Below, piece after piece: positions 1 through 12,671 of a stretch of DNA of 64,000 bases. Under the pieces are notes generated by a model. It did no database searches, was not told the origin of the DNA, and saw only the letters and a list, made by a program, of their open reading frames with translations. Position numbers and translations under genes: made by a program. This DNA comes from Pogona vitticeps (Eukaryota; Chordata; Lepidosauria; Squamata; Agamidae): positions 61,917,947 to 61,981,946 of the forward strand of contig NC_135783.1 of NCBI RefSeq assembly GCF_051106095.1. Reading direction: 5' to 3'. How positions within the stretch are numbered: position 1 is the first letter of the stretch; each line of letters begins with the position of its first letter.

Positions 1-359
1 TATTTTCTCTCCCTTGACTTCACTGCATATACTTGAAGGATGCCCAATGTTCAAAAGATCACAGCATTCCATCATTTGGATGGACAAGTCATTTATGAAA
101 ATAATACAGCAGGACACTTATGAAAACAATTATTTTCAACCAGATATTTGTGGTTGGTAGAGCTGAGTCCAAAACTCCTCTTGAGCCATAAGCCCTTTGA
201 TTGCAAAAATTACTCTTGCAACAGTTTTCCTAGGTTGAAAGAGAGAGGAAAAAAGGAGGTTTGTGGTGGTCTGCAAAATGCTTGCTTCCTTGTCTACATG
301 CCCCATTGAGCATTAACCTAATTTGGAATATGTTCTTGACAATAGGTGTGAAGGAAATA

Positions 360-926
360 CAGTGGTGCCTTGCTTAACGAGCGCTTTGTTTAACGATGAA
401 TTCGCTTAGCGATGACTTTTTCGGAGCATTTTTGTGCTCCATTTAACAATGTTTCCTATGGGCGATTTTCACTTAGCGATTTCGGGACCATGCTTTGCAT
501 AACGATTAGGTTTTTGGGTCCCCTATTTCACTTAACGATGATTTAAACAGCCTCATGTTTGCTGTTTTTTAAATGTTATAAAGTTAAAGTTTACTGTTTA
601 AAATGTTTGAAATCATAAAGTGCACTTAATAAACCCTTTGTTAACCAAATTTGACTTTGTTCTGACTCTTTTTTAATTTGTTGTTGAATTTTTTCCCCCA
701 TTGAGATGCACTGAATGGGTTTCAATGCATTTCAATTGGGGAACCGCGTTACGCTTAGCGATGTTTCCTATGGCAATTTTTGCTTAAGGACGGCAATTTA
801 TTCCTATTGGAACGGATTATCCGGTTTTCAATGCATTTCAATGGGAAACCGCGTTTCGCTTAGCAATGTTTTCCCATAGCGATGATTTTTTTGGAACCAA
901 TTAAATTGTTAAGCGAGGCACCACTG
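360..926. mobile_element. TA-target MITE, copy A (Tc1/mariner-pogo type)
   Basis: 567 bp with terminal inverted repeats: it begins CAGTGGTGCCTTGCTTAACG and ends with the inverted form GTTAAGCGAGGCACCACTG. The left flank is TA; the right flank is TG, probably a mutated TA. It has no coding capacity. The words CTTAACGA/CTTAGCGAT recur about ten times inside (for example 374, 405, 472, 531, 754, 859, 875) and match the TIR core. The scaffold phrase GGAACGGATTATC is shared with copies B (16009) and C (38813). The pogo/Tigger link is inferred from TIR style and TA target only. Confidence 0.8.
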
Positions 927-1107
927 TGTTAGGATTCTGTTGATATTCCAAGTAGCTCTTCCACTTTCCAGTCTTGCTGCCTGAAAACTATTCCTTGATG
1001 TTGGAATATCTCTGATTACTGGGGTATTTTAATAGGCAGGCCAAGTCTTGGGGGAAAGACTGAGGGCATTGGTTGACACAATTGTTCCTCAGTGCCGTCC
1101 TTTATGC

Positions 1108-1482
1108 CAGGGATCCCCAGCCCCCAGAAAGGTCTCCCACCATCCCTGCATGCACTCCTGCTGCACAGTACCTTTGTGCATGTGCACAAGTGTGCACACA
1201 CACCCATGAGTGCTGCATGAGTGTGAGTGTGCACACACACGCCTGAAGCATGCCTGCCCCACGTGCATGCTTGAGTGTGCACATGCACGCCCTGAGCGCT
1301 CCTGCCCCTGCGCACATTCACGCAAGTGCGTGCACCCATGTAAGTGCACCCCGTACATGTGCCTGTGTGAGCACCCCCCCTTTGTGCATGTGCAAGAGCA
1401 TGGGGGATACCCTGCCTTCCCTGCAGACGGACCCTATCCTTCCCCAACCGGTCTGTGGTGTCAAAAAGGTTGGGGACCACTG
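1108..1482. mobile_element. hAT-type MITE with alternating purine-pyrimidine core
   Basis: A perfect 8-bp target duplication, CTTTATGC, lies at 1100-1107 and 1483-1490. The ends are CAGGGATCCCCAGCCCCC and, inverted, CAGTGGTCCCCAACC, typical of hAT (Charlie-like) non-autonomous elements. The centre, about 1160-1400, is rich in TGTGCACACA-type words and is probably an expanded TG/CA tract. Long frames across it are by-products of that composition. Confidence 0.85.
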
Positions 1483-1654
1483 CTTTATGCCATAGAGCTT
1501 ATGAAAATGAAACGATTGCTAGGAGATGACTAGAGTGTTGTTGATGATAGATCCAACTAGATGTAGGCCACGTTTATGAATAGGTACTTAAAGAACACTT
1601 CATGATTTAGTTATTTTTCAAAATGGTTTGTTTCTACTTATTTATTTCTTTCAG

Positions 1655-3353
1655 AACAAACTGCCTTTTTGATTGGCATATTCATTATTCTGTGGTCAGC
1701 AAAACCTGTAGATCTAAGAACCAAAGCAGACTTCACCTTTCTTCTGAAAGCATTACTACTGTCCAGCTATGGAAAGCTTCTCCTCATTCCAGCTGTTATT
1801 TGGGAACATGACTATACTCATTTATGCCTCAAGCTCATTAAAGTGTTTGTGTTGATATCAAACTATCAAGCAATTAGAGGTATTTTTCTGATTTTATTTT
1901 AATTGTTTAACACGGCTCTGAAGTAGGTTAGGACTGGGCTCAGTCCACATACAGCTGCTCAACATTTCAGGGCTTCAGCTGTGTGAAACAGAACAGAGCT
2001 CTATCAGTTAGGCTTAGCACATTATTGAAAGCAACTTGATTCAGAGAGAGGAAATTCTGATAGAAGAGAGAAACGAGTGTATCTGATAGAAGTCTTAAGT
2101 ACATGTGAAATTAAACAATAGACAAAAAAAAGACAACAAAGACCAACTGTTTGGCTCTGGCATTGTAGCAGTGGTTGTGATTTGATCCAGAGGAATACCA
2201 GGTCTTGTTTCTAAGATGTTCATCTTAACTGTAACCATACACATGGGCATAATAGGTCCATTTATCCATATGTATTATGTTCCAGGTTTCCCTACAAGAC
2301 TGTGTTGCCCTTGAATTTGTTTATTTTTTCATTTCTTTCATGGGAATATCAATACATTTCAGATCTAGTCTTAATGTTCTCCATTTGCTGAGTTTTTAAA
2401 AATCCATACAAAATTATTTCTGGTTCAAAAGGGATTCCGTAGCAGTGCTCAGTTTTTTTCACTGAATATTCATTTGTTTATAATACAACAAATGTATGAG
2501 AAATTTACATTACCTCACCAACACATGTGCCTGTATTTTAGACACCAGTGGCTTGTGATAGCCTACCTCTAGCAAATGTACAAAGAAATGATATACCACA
2601 GTTATATCAACTGTGTTTTAAAGGTATTTGTTTTTAATTAATGGCAACAGTTGTGCCACATCTTGCAACTGAACTACTGTTCTTCATTAGCCGAATTTAG
2701 AGAGAGAGTGTGTGTGTGTTGGAGTGATAATTTGTAGATCCTACAGATCCACAATCTCTTTTTAAGCCATTAACACTGGCAGAACACTGGTGGCAGAGCC
2801 TGCTACTGCTGCACTGTGGAAGGGGCCTCCAGTGGTGAATGGGTGGGGGTGGACTTCTCTCCCCTCATGGAGTAGCCCTTCCACAACATCCAGTGGCCTC
2901 TAGGATGCTAATGTCACAAAAATTGCTGCTTGTTTTTAGAGTAGTGCGCCAGGAAAAAAGATAGCTTTGAAAAAGAAACAAGTATATCCTTCACCTCACA
3001 GATTAGGATTAGGGTCCTACCAATTAAAGTTTAAATTGACTGGTATATGGAAATAGAGTTTGCAGCTCAAGTTCAGTGTTGCTTGTTGTTTAACAAGCTG
3101 TTCTCATCAAAGCAGCCTTAGTCATAGCCATTACTTATCATCCAGAAAAAAGTATTCATTTATTGTCACTATAGAGAATACTTTGGAAACACATCCTAGC
3201 TAAGTTTTTCTTTCTTTTGCAGTTACTTTGAACACAAGCCGGAAACTTTGTCTGGTGGCCATTTTGAACGGATTAATTTTGGAAAATAGTGTCTTCTATT
3301 TGTTCCAGAGGATAGGATGGAATGTTTTGGATAATCTTGTTCAATTAAACTAA
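1655..3353 (+). CDS. ARV1: ARV1, last two coding exons (partial gene)
   Basis: ARV1 is an ER multispanning membrane protein needed for sterol and lipid homeostasis and GPI precursor handling. Two exons are visible. The penultimate is 1655-1879, after a pyrimidine-rich acceptor ending TTTCAG, with a GTATTT donor. The last is 3223-3353, after TTTTGCAG, ending in TAA at 3351. The intron splits a valine codon (G|TT). The first exon gives 74 complete codons, including [20 protein letters not shown] and WEHDYT, nearly identical to human ARV1 as I remember it. The last exon starts VTLN, holds a hydrophobic segment and ends NLVQLN. Both encode the C-terminal membrane segments. The frame is intact and all splice sites are canonical. 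The N-terminal zinc-ribbon exons lie left of the window. Recognition is from sequence memory of the family; no search was run. Confidence 0.95.
1880..3222 (+). other. Last ARV1 intron
   Basis: A GT...AG intron of 1.34 kb between the last two ARV1 exons. It contains a short TG tract near 2708. No other gene or clear mobile element was seen. Confidence 0.85.
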
Positions 3354-3490
3354 TGGTCAAAAGAATCTGAAAATGTAAGGAAAGGTGTACCTTTGAAGTC
3401 ATTTACTTTCCACAGTTCACTACAAGTTATAAAGACAATCATGGAGAAATATCAAATGTAAATAAAATTATCCATATTGAACCAAGGACG
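3354..3490 (+). terminator. ARV1: ARV1 3' UTR and poly(A) signal
   Basis: The canonical signal AATAAA lies at 3461-3466, 108 bases after the ARV1 stop, so cleavage would fall near 3480-3495. A short 3' UTR is inferred; no other canonical signal lies closer to the stop. Confidence 0.6.
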
Positions 3491-6400
3491 ATAACATACA
3501 GAACAAGAATCAAACCCAGGAAATTCAGGTATGATGCACTTGTATTTAATTTTGAAATCATACTTCAGTGTTTTTAGTTTTTTCAAAAGGTTCTCAGTGC
3601 TGCACTATCTTGGATAGTTAAAATCCATTTATGCTCCATTTTCCTACTACACTATTTTGTATTTTGCACTGAAAAAAATGAAGCTCCATTAACTGTTTCA
3701 TTACAAAGACAGAAATCAGCTGACTGAAAGGAAACATAAACATTGTCCTGAGAAAACATGTGACTTCATTAGGCCTTCTCAAGTCTTTAGGTTGCCATCC
3801 TATATTTGTGTAATATTGAAGTAAGTCCCACTGCATTTCATGGAATTTCTTCTGAGCCCGTCTAGAATTGTAAGATCAGTATAGGCTGTTTTGTTGCAGC
3901 GAAAATGATCTTGGCAACAAGGTTTTATAATTTTCACTTTGAATTAAACATCATTTTCAATTTATTTGTGAGTAAGCAGGTGTAGAATTGCATATGAAAT
4001 GTAATTTCATTAAGAGCTTTGCTTATATGCCATCTAACAATTCAAGTATCTAGAGAGGAAAATCTCAGTTTTTCCCATTTCTAGAAACCACATCTGTTAC
4101 CTGGTACCTCACCTGTATTTTGCCAAAGTATTGCACTTCTAGAGGCAACTGCCATGTGAATAACGCTCTACCAGGCCAAAGTGAGAAACCTGATGGTTAG
4201 CTGAGCATCTCTTGAAGATTGTTTGCGGTTTTTAATGCTTTTGAACATTAGGAAAGTAGCTCAAAAACCATTGTTTTCAAAGTAAATTGTATCTGTTGCT
4301 GCACTATGCAACACAGATGAGTTGTACTGCAGAGAGAAACAAATTTTAATATATTACCTCAGCATGAGAGAATTGATGTATTAATAACATCTGATTTCTA
4401 TGAGCAAGAGTACTCAGATACTTCTTACTCTTGATTTTTTTCAGCTAATATTTTATTTAGCAGGGCAATAAATAGATAGTGGCAAGGATAAACATTATTA
4501 CAACTTAGGGAAACTATTAGCTGCTGCTTGAAAATTAATTGCTATTAATCTCTTTTTCCATATTTTACACATTGGAGAGGGTGCAAGGTAAAGCCCAGAA
4601 GAAAGGGTTCTTTCGACTTTGCTGTCATTTTCCATGGAAATGTGTTCACAGACATTACAGTAGTGTAAACAGTTGAGTCACAGAACTTTCAGCTACTAAA
4701 TTAACAACATTGTGGTTTTGCAACATTTTATCAGAGATGGTCCACATCTATGAGGTGAAGAGTCACCTCAATCAGGATCAAGAGTGTACCATCTGACTCT
4801 CAAACAAAGACAGAAGAGCAAGAGATGGGAGTTATAGAAAGGGAATTAAGTAAATTAGAAATAAAGGAAGAGACTGAAGGGGGTGCAAATCAGGCTGGAA
4901 AAGAGGAAGATTTAAAGGGGGAAGAAGGAAGGGGTGAGGTAGAAGCATGTTAGAGGAGAGAGGGAAAAGAAGAGCTTGTAGAGTTGATCCAAGAAGACCT
5001 TTGGACAGGAGAGTCCAGGATGGAATTCTAAGTGGCCCATGCGTATGCTGAAAGGGAATGGAGACAACAATGTATAGAAAACCACCTTACTGGGGGGAGA
5101 TGGAGGAGAGAAAGCAAAAGAAAGAGTACAAAGCATGGGTAAAGAGGGAAGAACAGAGAAGAGAAAGGCAGAGATGTATAGTGAGTCCGGAGAAATCCTG
5201 TGGGTCCAACCCCTTCAGAGCCCGACGGAGAACAGTTCATGGCTCAATAAAGGGAGGATGCCAAGAAGGTTCGACGTTCAATCCACAGGGGGGCAGAGGA
5301 CATGCCTAAGTTAATGAGTGCCAAACCCAAATGGGCTCACAATATTACCAGTTACTCCCCGTTGTCATACCATGAAGAGATACCCAATTTTAATAATGTT
5401 AAGGCTCATGATTTATTGTTGAATTTGGATAATGATAGACAAGACTCAAAAACTGATGAAGACGAGGTAAATAATAAACCAGTTTTATTGGAAGAATTGA
5501 GTGTGACAATTGCTTCTTTGGACAAAGTTAGGAAAAAGGAGGTAGATGACAGGCGGCAAGATCACAGTATCTAATCATCATGGATTCTGGTGATTAATAA
5601 TTAATCAACCAATATTTCCCAAGTTGATTTTTGATCTAGAATTGCAACTGGTGACTAAACAAGTGGGAGGTTTGTCTTTGGGTTGCCCCAAATGGTAAGG
5701 TGGTATGTGGCACCTGTGTTAGTGGCTATTGCATATCCCTGTTATGTTACATATTGTTTTAAAGTTTTATTCATTTTCAAAAGTTGCTTTGATTAGGATG
5801 AGTGGTTTTCTGCTTTTTAGGCAGAATTCTTGAACAGTTCTCTCCACCTAGAAAAGTAGATAGTGGGTCAAAGATTCTAGTTCAACTTTCTTCTGATTGT
5901 CTTCAATATGCAGGACAATTTTTGTGTGGAGGAACATTTAGTTATGCAAGTCCCCATCAGCCATGAAATTGACAACACTGCAGATCTGAAACCACATGTT
6001 AAGTAAGTTACTGTATGGTCATCTGGACCCCACATCAGAATCCATATTTACTCTGAAACAAATCACAGTAAACTCAGATGGACTTCCTTTTGATTAAGTG
6101 TGCACATGATTGCAATCTAAACTATATAGCACAGGGGGTGGACTAACAATGAAGACTTTGTTATTGACTCTTCTTCTTACTGCACCATCTTAGGATAATT
6201 TGTATGAATTGATTTACTCCAGCAGAGACACTTCCATGGACATGAAAGAAGATATTGATTTCCTCCTCCCTAGGTATCTTTTAAATATGCTGTTCAAGCA
6301 TGTGCTTTCAGTTTCTCTACAGACCAGGTTGTCCAATAAGAGGTCTTGAAGCTCTTGCTCTTCATTTTGACATTTCAGCATGGTAGCTTTTTATATACAG

Positions 6401-6700
6401 TGATTCTCCAAAGGCTCTCTTCTCTTTAACTGCTCAAAACAATTTAAGCAATAGCTTACGCAATTCAGATGACATAGTTACTGTTTGTGTTATAGCCTTG
6501 GTAAGTGATAGATCTCAGGTTATTTTAGATTAGCTCTGGAAGCCTAAAGTGAAATTTTTGAACATTAAACTTTTCTTTCTGGAATGGGAAAATAACTTAG
6601 TTGTAGATAGATCTTCCAAATGTCCCCAGCCATATTGTAAAGGCATACTGGCTCCTTAATACTTTAAAGAACTGGAAACAGAGGAAGGATTGGGCTATCA
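3491..6700. other. Intergenic between ARV1 and FAM89A, mostly unassigned
   Basis: No gene is supported here. A short palindromic squamate-type repeat (AAGTAAGTCCCACTGCATTT core) lies at about 3790-3880. From 4780 to 5570 the + strand is strongly purine-rich (AG), with overlapping short frames, the last of 90 codons at 5302-5574. It may be an old element remnant, but I could not assign it to a family. The rest is AT-rich unique sequence. Confidence 0.5.
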
Positions 6701-6710
6701 ATTTAGACCA

Positions 6711-6833
6711 AATGTGCGCAACTGTGGCCTTACAGATGTGTTTTACCTACAATTTCCCACACACCCTAGCCAGCTGAGCTGAATATGATGGACTGTGGGA
6801 ACTGCCATCTGGAGGGTCACAGTTATCTACTCC
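6711..6833. mobile_element. Old hAT-type MITE
   Basis: Palindromic layout with internal arms TACAATTTCCCACA... and ...TGGACTGTGGGAACTG, ends reading AACTGTGGCC and GGTCACAGTT, and the phrase CATCTGGAGGGTCAC. This matches the common reptile hAT MITE plan (CTACAACTCCCAT arms). It is diverged, and no clean 8-bp duplication is visible. Confidence 0.55.
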
Positions 6834-7675
6834 TGTCTTTAAGATTATACTAGCATTAAATGATAGATTTTTCCCTACCGTATTCTTGCTTGAGGGAGTG
6901 GGGAGATCTCAAATATCGCCTTCTTTGTTTTAAACTGCAAACATCTTAACAATTCCGATTGTTCAAATTTGTTGGAGAAGACCATTAAATATAGTAAGTT
7001 ATATGTAGTTTGTCCCAAAGAAATTTACACTGACTTTTGAAATGTTAACATAAGAGAGAATCACATTTTTGACATAAGAGGGAAGTCCACAGCAGGAGGA
7101 CATTTTCTTCCCTGAAATGCTGCTGTCTTTGCGAATTTCCAAAGAATGCCAAATGAATGTAGAAACAGCTCCAAGCAACATGTTGTGCAATCTGAACTTT
7201 GAGTTGTTTCACAGGAATGTGTTTTCAGCATCAGGATTTGCATTTTACAGATAAGTTGGTATGTTATTAAGGAAGCTAATTCTCTTGCTTTCTTTGGCAA
7301 TGTATAAGCTCCTCAGTAGTTCAGGGCTGCTGAATAAACAATTTCGTAACACAGCCTTAAAACGTTTACTCAGAGCAGAAAGGCTATACTGTCCTATGTT
7401 GGTTCATTGAATAAACAACTATAGTACAACATATTTTCATCTCCATCAATCCTAGGGAAAAATGAGTATTTTTTAAATTGGTAGCTATTTTAGGGTTGAG
7501 TTAGGCATAGTTTCCTGTAAGCAAGCAGAAAATCTCTTCCCATATGTCCTTTGTATATCCAGAAAGCTTAGCTAAATTGGATCAAGACTGTCCCACCATG
7601 ACCAGAGCTCAAAATGCTGCTTTTTAAAAGGAACTCATTATGTTACTACTTTGGGCCATCAGGAGTTTGCTACTG

Positions 7676-8060
7676 TTAGTTATCCCTATCTGCAAAAGTA
7701 TGGTTCCAAATGTTAACTCTTTTGGCCTCCTTACATATCACCATTTTAACATCCTGGACTATGAGGAGTGAGTTGGACAAATAGCTGTTTTGTGGGAGAT
7801 ACATTCTGACATATGGAGGTGCTAAACCATTAAGGGCTTCATAGGTCATGACCATTACCTCGAATTGGACACAAAAATTAAAAGGGAGCCAATGAAGGCA
7901 TCCCAAGACAGGAGATATGTGTTTGTATCTGCTATTATCAATGTTTAGTCCAGTTACCACATTTTGGTAAATGTGGTATTTTCTCTGCTGAATTTTCCCT
8001 ACCAGCATCAAGGGCAGCCCTACATAGAGAGTGTTACAGTAGTCTTAGAGATTACCAGTG
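7676..8060 (-). mobile_element. L2-type LINE fragment, end of ORF2
   Basis: A 111-codon frame on the - strand (8011-7676) carries the diagnostic post-RT motif of L2-like LINEs: HISPVLGCLHWLPF followed by ALNGLAPPYV. Upstream on the same strand the text still resembles the L2 segment before it (GLPL-like), so the fragment reaches about 8060. It is 5' truncated and diverged, with no catalytic motif left. Confidence 0.75.
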
Positions 8061-10571
8061 TGTGAACCACTGTAGGTGCTGTAAAAAAAGATGTGGAGTA
8101 TTTAAAGCTTGATATTTAAAGCCCTGTAGTTTGTTTATTGTTTTAAGAGATAACGATGACGAAGAGTTTGTGGGCTGTCCAACTGAGGTATCAAATTGAG
8201 CTTATTACTATTTCACCCTGACTGGCATCTAAGGTTTCCTCAGAAGAACAACACTTTAATTCCCCATTTTAAAAATACAGCTATTCCTTCTTGAAAGCTC
8301 AGATTGTCTTTATCCAATGCAAAGCTCATACACTCTTTATAAATAAACACTAGAGCCTTACTCACAGTCTTTCAGGTGATAAGGCTGGCGATTATATAAA
8401 GCCAGTAAAAGCCAAACAGGTACCTACCTTTACTGGAGATGAACTCTCAGAAAATGAAATCTTGGTTCCTGGTGGTATGAAATCCTTTGCTCCATTCCTC
8501 TGGGGATGGTGTTATGGAATAACAGTAGTGTTTTTAGGACTATTTGCATGATGTGTCTAACCCCACCCCTTGTTCCCACTTTATATAATTGTAGGGTTAG
8601 GCTGGCCATGAAAGAAAACACAGCTATTACAGAATATTGCTGCACTGCCAGTACTACATCTTCTCTAAGGCATATGACTTTTAGGATTTACTTGAGTGAC
8701 CTTTATGTATCTGGAGTTTTCTATTGTTATTTAACAGATGAAATCATCTCCTGAATTTTTGTTTTATTACAATTCACTGTTATGTAGTATAGTTTGCTGC
8801 TTGTAAACTCCTTCATAAAACAAAGCAGCCAATATAGTAAATGCTTCATTTGAGACGGTCAAACCGAGCCTGAGAGCTCATCCATGCTATTTTTTTCCTA
8901 AGAGGGGGTTAGTTGCCCATTGTATTTGAACTAGTTAAACTTTGACAGATCCATATGACACTACAGCAGATTCAAATCAAACCTTCCTATTTCCATTTCA
9001 GGTTATTTTCCCTTGCTTGGGATTTTTTTGACGTTTGTGTGTATTTTGTTTTCTTTTAGCAGTTATTCTGCCAAAACACAACAATGCAGGAATTGCATTA
9101 TTCCAAATCTATTATCTCCTTTGTTTTGGAGAAGCTTAGTTCCTGTGGGAGCATGTATAATTAGAACTCCTCTAACATCAGCAGTAATGTTATCTGTGGG
9201 AGCGTCCTCAACACAGAGCCTGTTGCCTTTTGCTGACTAAATGGGAGAAGGGGTTTTCTCCCCAGCACTGCTGCCTCTCATCTTCTGCTTCATGCCTGAC
9301 AGGATCAATATAAACAGGATGGTGTTTTATCCTGCAGAGAAAAACAAAGAGCTAACAAACTTTTCTATGAAAAAACTGGATTATGCTCAAGGAAGAAGTG
9401 AAAAAGCTGTAGAAGCTTGAGTGACTGATACCAGATGTATGGGGGGGGGGGGAGAGAGACCATGGTTCCAACCAACATAAATTTGAGCTATGTATCTGTC
9501 TGGATGGACCTTAATTTAACTAAAAAAAGAAAGAAATTAGTGGAACTAATGACTATCAGTCACTACTAATAGTCTACTGATTTCCAGGACTAGAGCTCAG
9601 CTGACCTACAGAGCAATTATATACACAAATTATACTATCTGAGAGGCCCCGACATTTGGCAGAAACCCTGATATTCAAGTAGAATGCAAAATATATGAGC
9701 ATGAAAGATATACCAGTGGAACACCATTGGCATATCTGTTTTAGCTTTAAAGAGAATGGTGGATGGATCAAGAGTCAAGATAAGTCTTGGATGGGCCAGC
9801 TGAATGGGTTCAGAGCTAGTAACCTATTTCTTCCTACTTGTTTATATTCTCTGAACTGTGAAGATGCACAGCCGTAGGGCCATTTAGTATTGGCAAGGTG
9901 TATTGGACAGAGTGTCTTACCCATTTACCAGATTGAAGGGGATCAGAAGGGCTGGAGTCATGGAGTTGGTTCTTCAAGTCCTCCTGATTGGTTCAGTTGT
10001 GGCTGCTTGTGTCCTCCTTCCACTTTGGTGGAGTTTAAACTAATATATCATGTTTCCCAAACCTATACAGCCAGTCACTGTAGATTATGCTGCCAATGTA
10101 CCTTCCTTGCATGTCCTGGTCCTTTCCTTTGTTTAGCTAGCAAAAAGGTCTTTCTCTGGTTCTTGTCCTAAGAGATTTATATCTGCTCTTTTACAGCATT
10201 CTGCCCAAGCAGCAATGCTGTGCTTCTTTACAGTGTTTGTGAAATGACTAATGCAGGGGCATCACTGCCTGAGCCCTAGGGCAGATAGACTGGGAGCACA
10301 GCAACCCTAATCACCTGAACATGTGAAAAAGAAAACAGGCTAGCCCCATGCCTTCTGTTATTACTCTCTTCACTTGCAGGATGATAGTCAGAGGGAAAAT
10401 AGTGCCCTTCTATACATGGAGCCTCTCTGCACAAGCAAAAATTCTGATTTTTCAGGGTTCTGTATCACGCCAGGGTTCTCTGGTGGACTTAGGCAGTGTT
10501 TTGAAGGACATGGGGTAGGTAGACCTACTATCCTAAGCTGCCCAGAGACCTTTGGGTAGAGTGGGCAGCAT
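8061..10571. other. Intergenic, no gene seen
   Basis: AT-rich sequence without a convincing exon. A 12-15 base G tract lies near 9440. Short frames at 9013-9240, 9695-9877 and 9890-10171 have no recognisable motif and look accidental. Confidence 0.6.

Positions 10572-10668
<97 letters not shown>
10572..10668. repeat. (GATA)n microsatellite
   Basis: About 24 uninterrupted GATA units over 97 bp. GATA/ATAG arrays are common in squamate genomes. The lack of interruptions suggests it is still length-variable. Confidence 0.98.
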
Positions 10669-11499
10669 GCCCATTTTGAGTGTTGAGCGTTTTCTCTTAT
10701 TCCATACCATCTAAGCTGTTAATATATTGCGTGTGCTGGCCATTCTGTGGACCAGTCCTTTGCCCTTTCACACCTGGCAATCCTTCCTAACATTGGCTTC
10801 CTTGTTTACAAAGCATTCTTAAGTAATAAAGCTGAACAGGGTTTGCAGATATTTTCTTGTAAAAGTATGGCACAGATTCCAACGTAAATGTTCAGTGAAT
10901 TTTAGCATGAAGAGTCAGTAGAAAAAGAAGTTACTTACTGTAACTCTGGTTCTTCAAATGATCATCTGTGAATTCACATTAATGGGTTTAGTGTGCCTGC
11001 ACAGAGAAACCTAGGAATATTCTAGAGTTTAAGCACATGGTGCCTATAACTTAAGCACATGGCTGCCTATAACCCCGCTCCAGCACCGAGTGCCTCAGTT
11101 CCATAGAACAGTCTGCCGCTGCCCAGCATGCAAAAGGCATATGTGACAGACAGTGGGGCAGATGGGCAGGAAGTGTGAATTCAAAGATGACCATTTGAAG
11201 AACCAGAGTTACAGGTACGTAACCTCTTTTTCTTCTTTGTGGTCTCTGTGAATGCACACTAATGGGTGACTAGCAAGCTGACTTACCCGAAGGAGGGACG
11301 TCACAAGAGCACAGAGGCCAGGATGGCACGACGTACAGCGGTGTCAGCCTTGGCCCGGATGTCCAGTTGATAATGGGTTGCAAAGGTAGATGGGGTAGCC
11401 CATGTGGCTACTTTGCAGATGTCAGAGAGGCCCACCCCTCTGAGGAACCGCCATGGAGGAAGCCACAGCCCTGGTCGAATGGGCCTTCAGGGTGTATGG

Positions 11500-12151
11500 C
11501 AGGAACATCTGGGCCAGCTCATACGGCAGTCGGATATAGAAACAATCCACCTAGAGATCATCTGGGATGTAACTGGTGCTTCCCTGGAATGACCTTGATA
11601 GCTGACAAACAGCCTGGTTGAAGTGCAGAAGGATGAGGAGTGAGAGACGTAGTAGGAGTGTGCCCACTTGACATCCACGGAGTGCAAAGAATGTTCCAGA
11701 AGTGAAGTTGGTGCAGAGGAAAAATGTACGTAGTACAATAGGTTGGCTTAAATGAAAATAGGTGGCCACCTTAGGCACAAAGGAAAGGTCCAGACAGAGT
11801 GTCACCTTGTCCGGGTAGAACTGAAGGAGTGTCCACTCTAAGAGCAGCCAGCTCTCTTGCCTGACGTCCAGAGATTATGGCCAGGAGGAAGGCAGTCTTC
11901 AGAGTGAGCAGCCGTTCAGATGCTGTAGCCAGGGGTTCAAACAGAGGCCTCATGAAGTGATTGAAGACTAGCTGAAGGGACCACTGCGGGGTAGGAGGTT
12001 TATAAGTTGGATGCATGTTCTTCAAGCCATGTAAGAACCATTCAAGAGCGGGATGGCGGAACAAAGTTGCTGCTTCTGAAGAGTGCGGCTGATAAGCCAC
12101 TACTGCCGGCATACTGTATAAACTTTCAGTGTGGAATGAGAAAGGCCACAC
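11500..12151 (-). pseudogene. DIRS-like tyrosine recombinase remnant
   Basis: Motifs of the DIRS recombinase are visible: a HPALEWFLHGLKNM-type N-terminal core-binding stretch, then FEPLATASERLLTLKTAFLL and ELAALR, which correspond to the family pattern (FEPLA...LKTAFLLAITSARR..ELAALR). The same motifs occur on the + strand in the copy at 34.2-35.0 kb. It is a fossil and not functional. Confidence 0.75.
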
Positions 12152-12344
12152 TGGAAAATATGGCGGAGGAACTGGAGGACCATATCAAGAGAGGTCGGTT
12201 GTACAGGTAAGTGGTGTGAGGATGCAAACATACAAAAGACTTGCCATTTGTAGGAGTATATCCATGTAGTAGAGCGCTTCTGCGCATTGGTTTAAGATGT
12301 CCCCTACAGTGGGGGAAGGCTCCACGCCATTAGGTGAAGGCAGT

Positions 12345-12671
12345 CTAAATCTGGATGAAATGTCCTGCCGTGATGCAGGGATAGCAAGTGGGGAATTGCT
12401 GGGAGATGGAGATGGTCCACTGCTCTCTGCTGCAGGGCAGAAAACTATGGCTGGAAGTCCCTTGTTGTCGAGTGCCCACTCGTGGCTGCCAGACTGGAGC
12501 CTGCTGAGATGACCCGCTAGGGCATTTCCCTCTGACACCACATGGACTGCCACTCCCAGAGTAGGACGACCAGATAAAGAAGGGAGAGTGCTCCCGTTTA
12601 TTGATATAGAACATGGTCATCATGTTGTCCGAAGCCACCTGAAGCACACGGCCTACAATTAGCTGTTTCAA
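12345..12671 (-). pseudogene. DIRS-like RNase H region remnant
   Basis: On the - strand VLQVASDNMMTMFYINK matches the DIRS RNase H motif (DNMTT.FYINKQGG), and the overlapping frame just downstream has NALAGHLSRL...HEWALD, the typical linker before the recombinase. It belongs to the fossil at 10921-14493. Confidence 0.7.

Larger units (their letters stand above)
1..1654 (+). other. ARV1 intron (partial), holding two MITEs
   Basis: This stretch precedes the acceptor of the penultimate ARV1 exon, so it is intronic to ARV1. I see no exon in it. It holds a TA-target MITE (360-926) and a hAT MITE (1108-1482). The rest looks like unique AT-rich intron. The upstream ARV1 exons (zinc-ribbon part) lie outside the window. 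Confidence 0.7.

Noticed and set aside
360-926. Regularly spaced short repeated words resembling a repeat array or CRISPR
   Set aside because: Words are short and irregularly spaced and sit between terminal inverted repeats with a TA target; this is a MITE in a vertebrate intron.
1016-1533. Cys/His-rich open frames on both strands (up to 154 codons)
   Set aside because: They are translations of the TG/CA-rich core of the hAT MITE and its flanks.
10528-10710. Frame of repeating YLSI residues
   Set aside because: It is the antisense reading of the GATA microsatellite.
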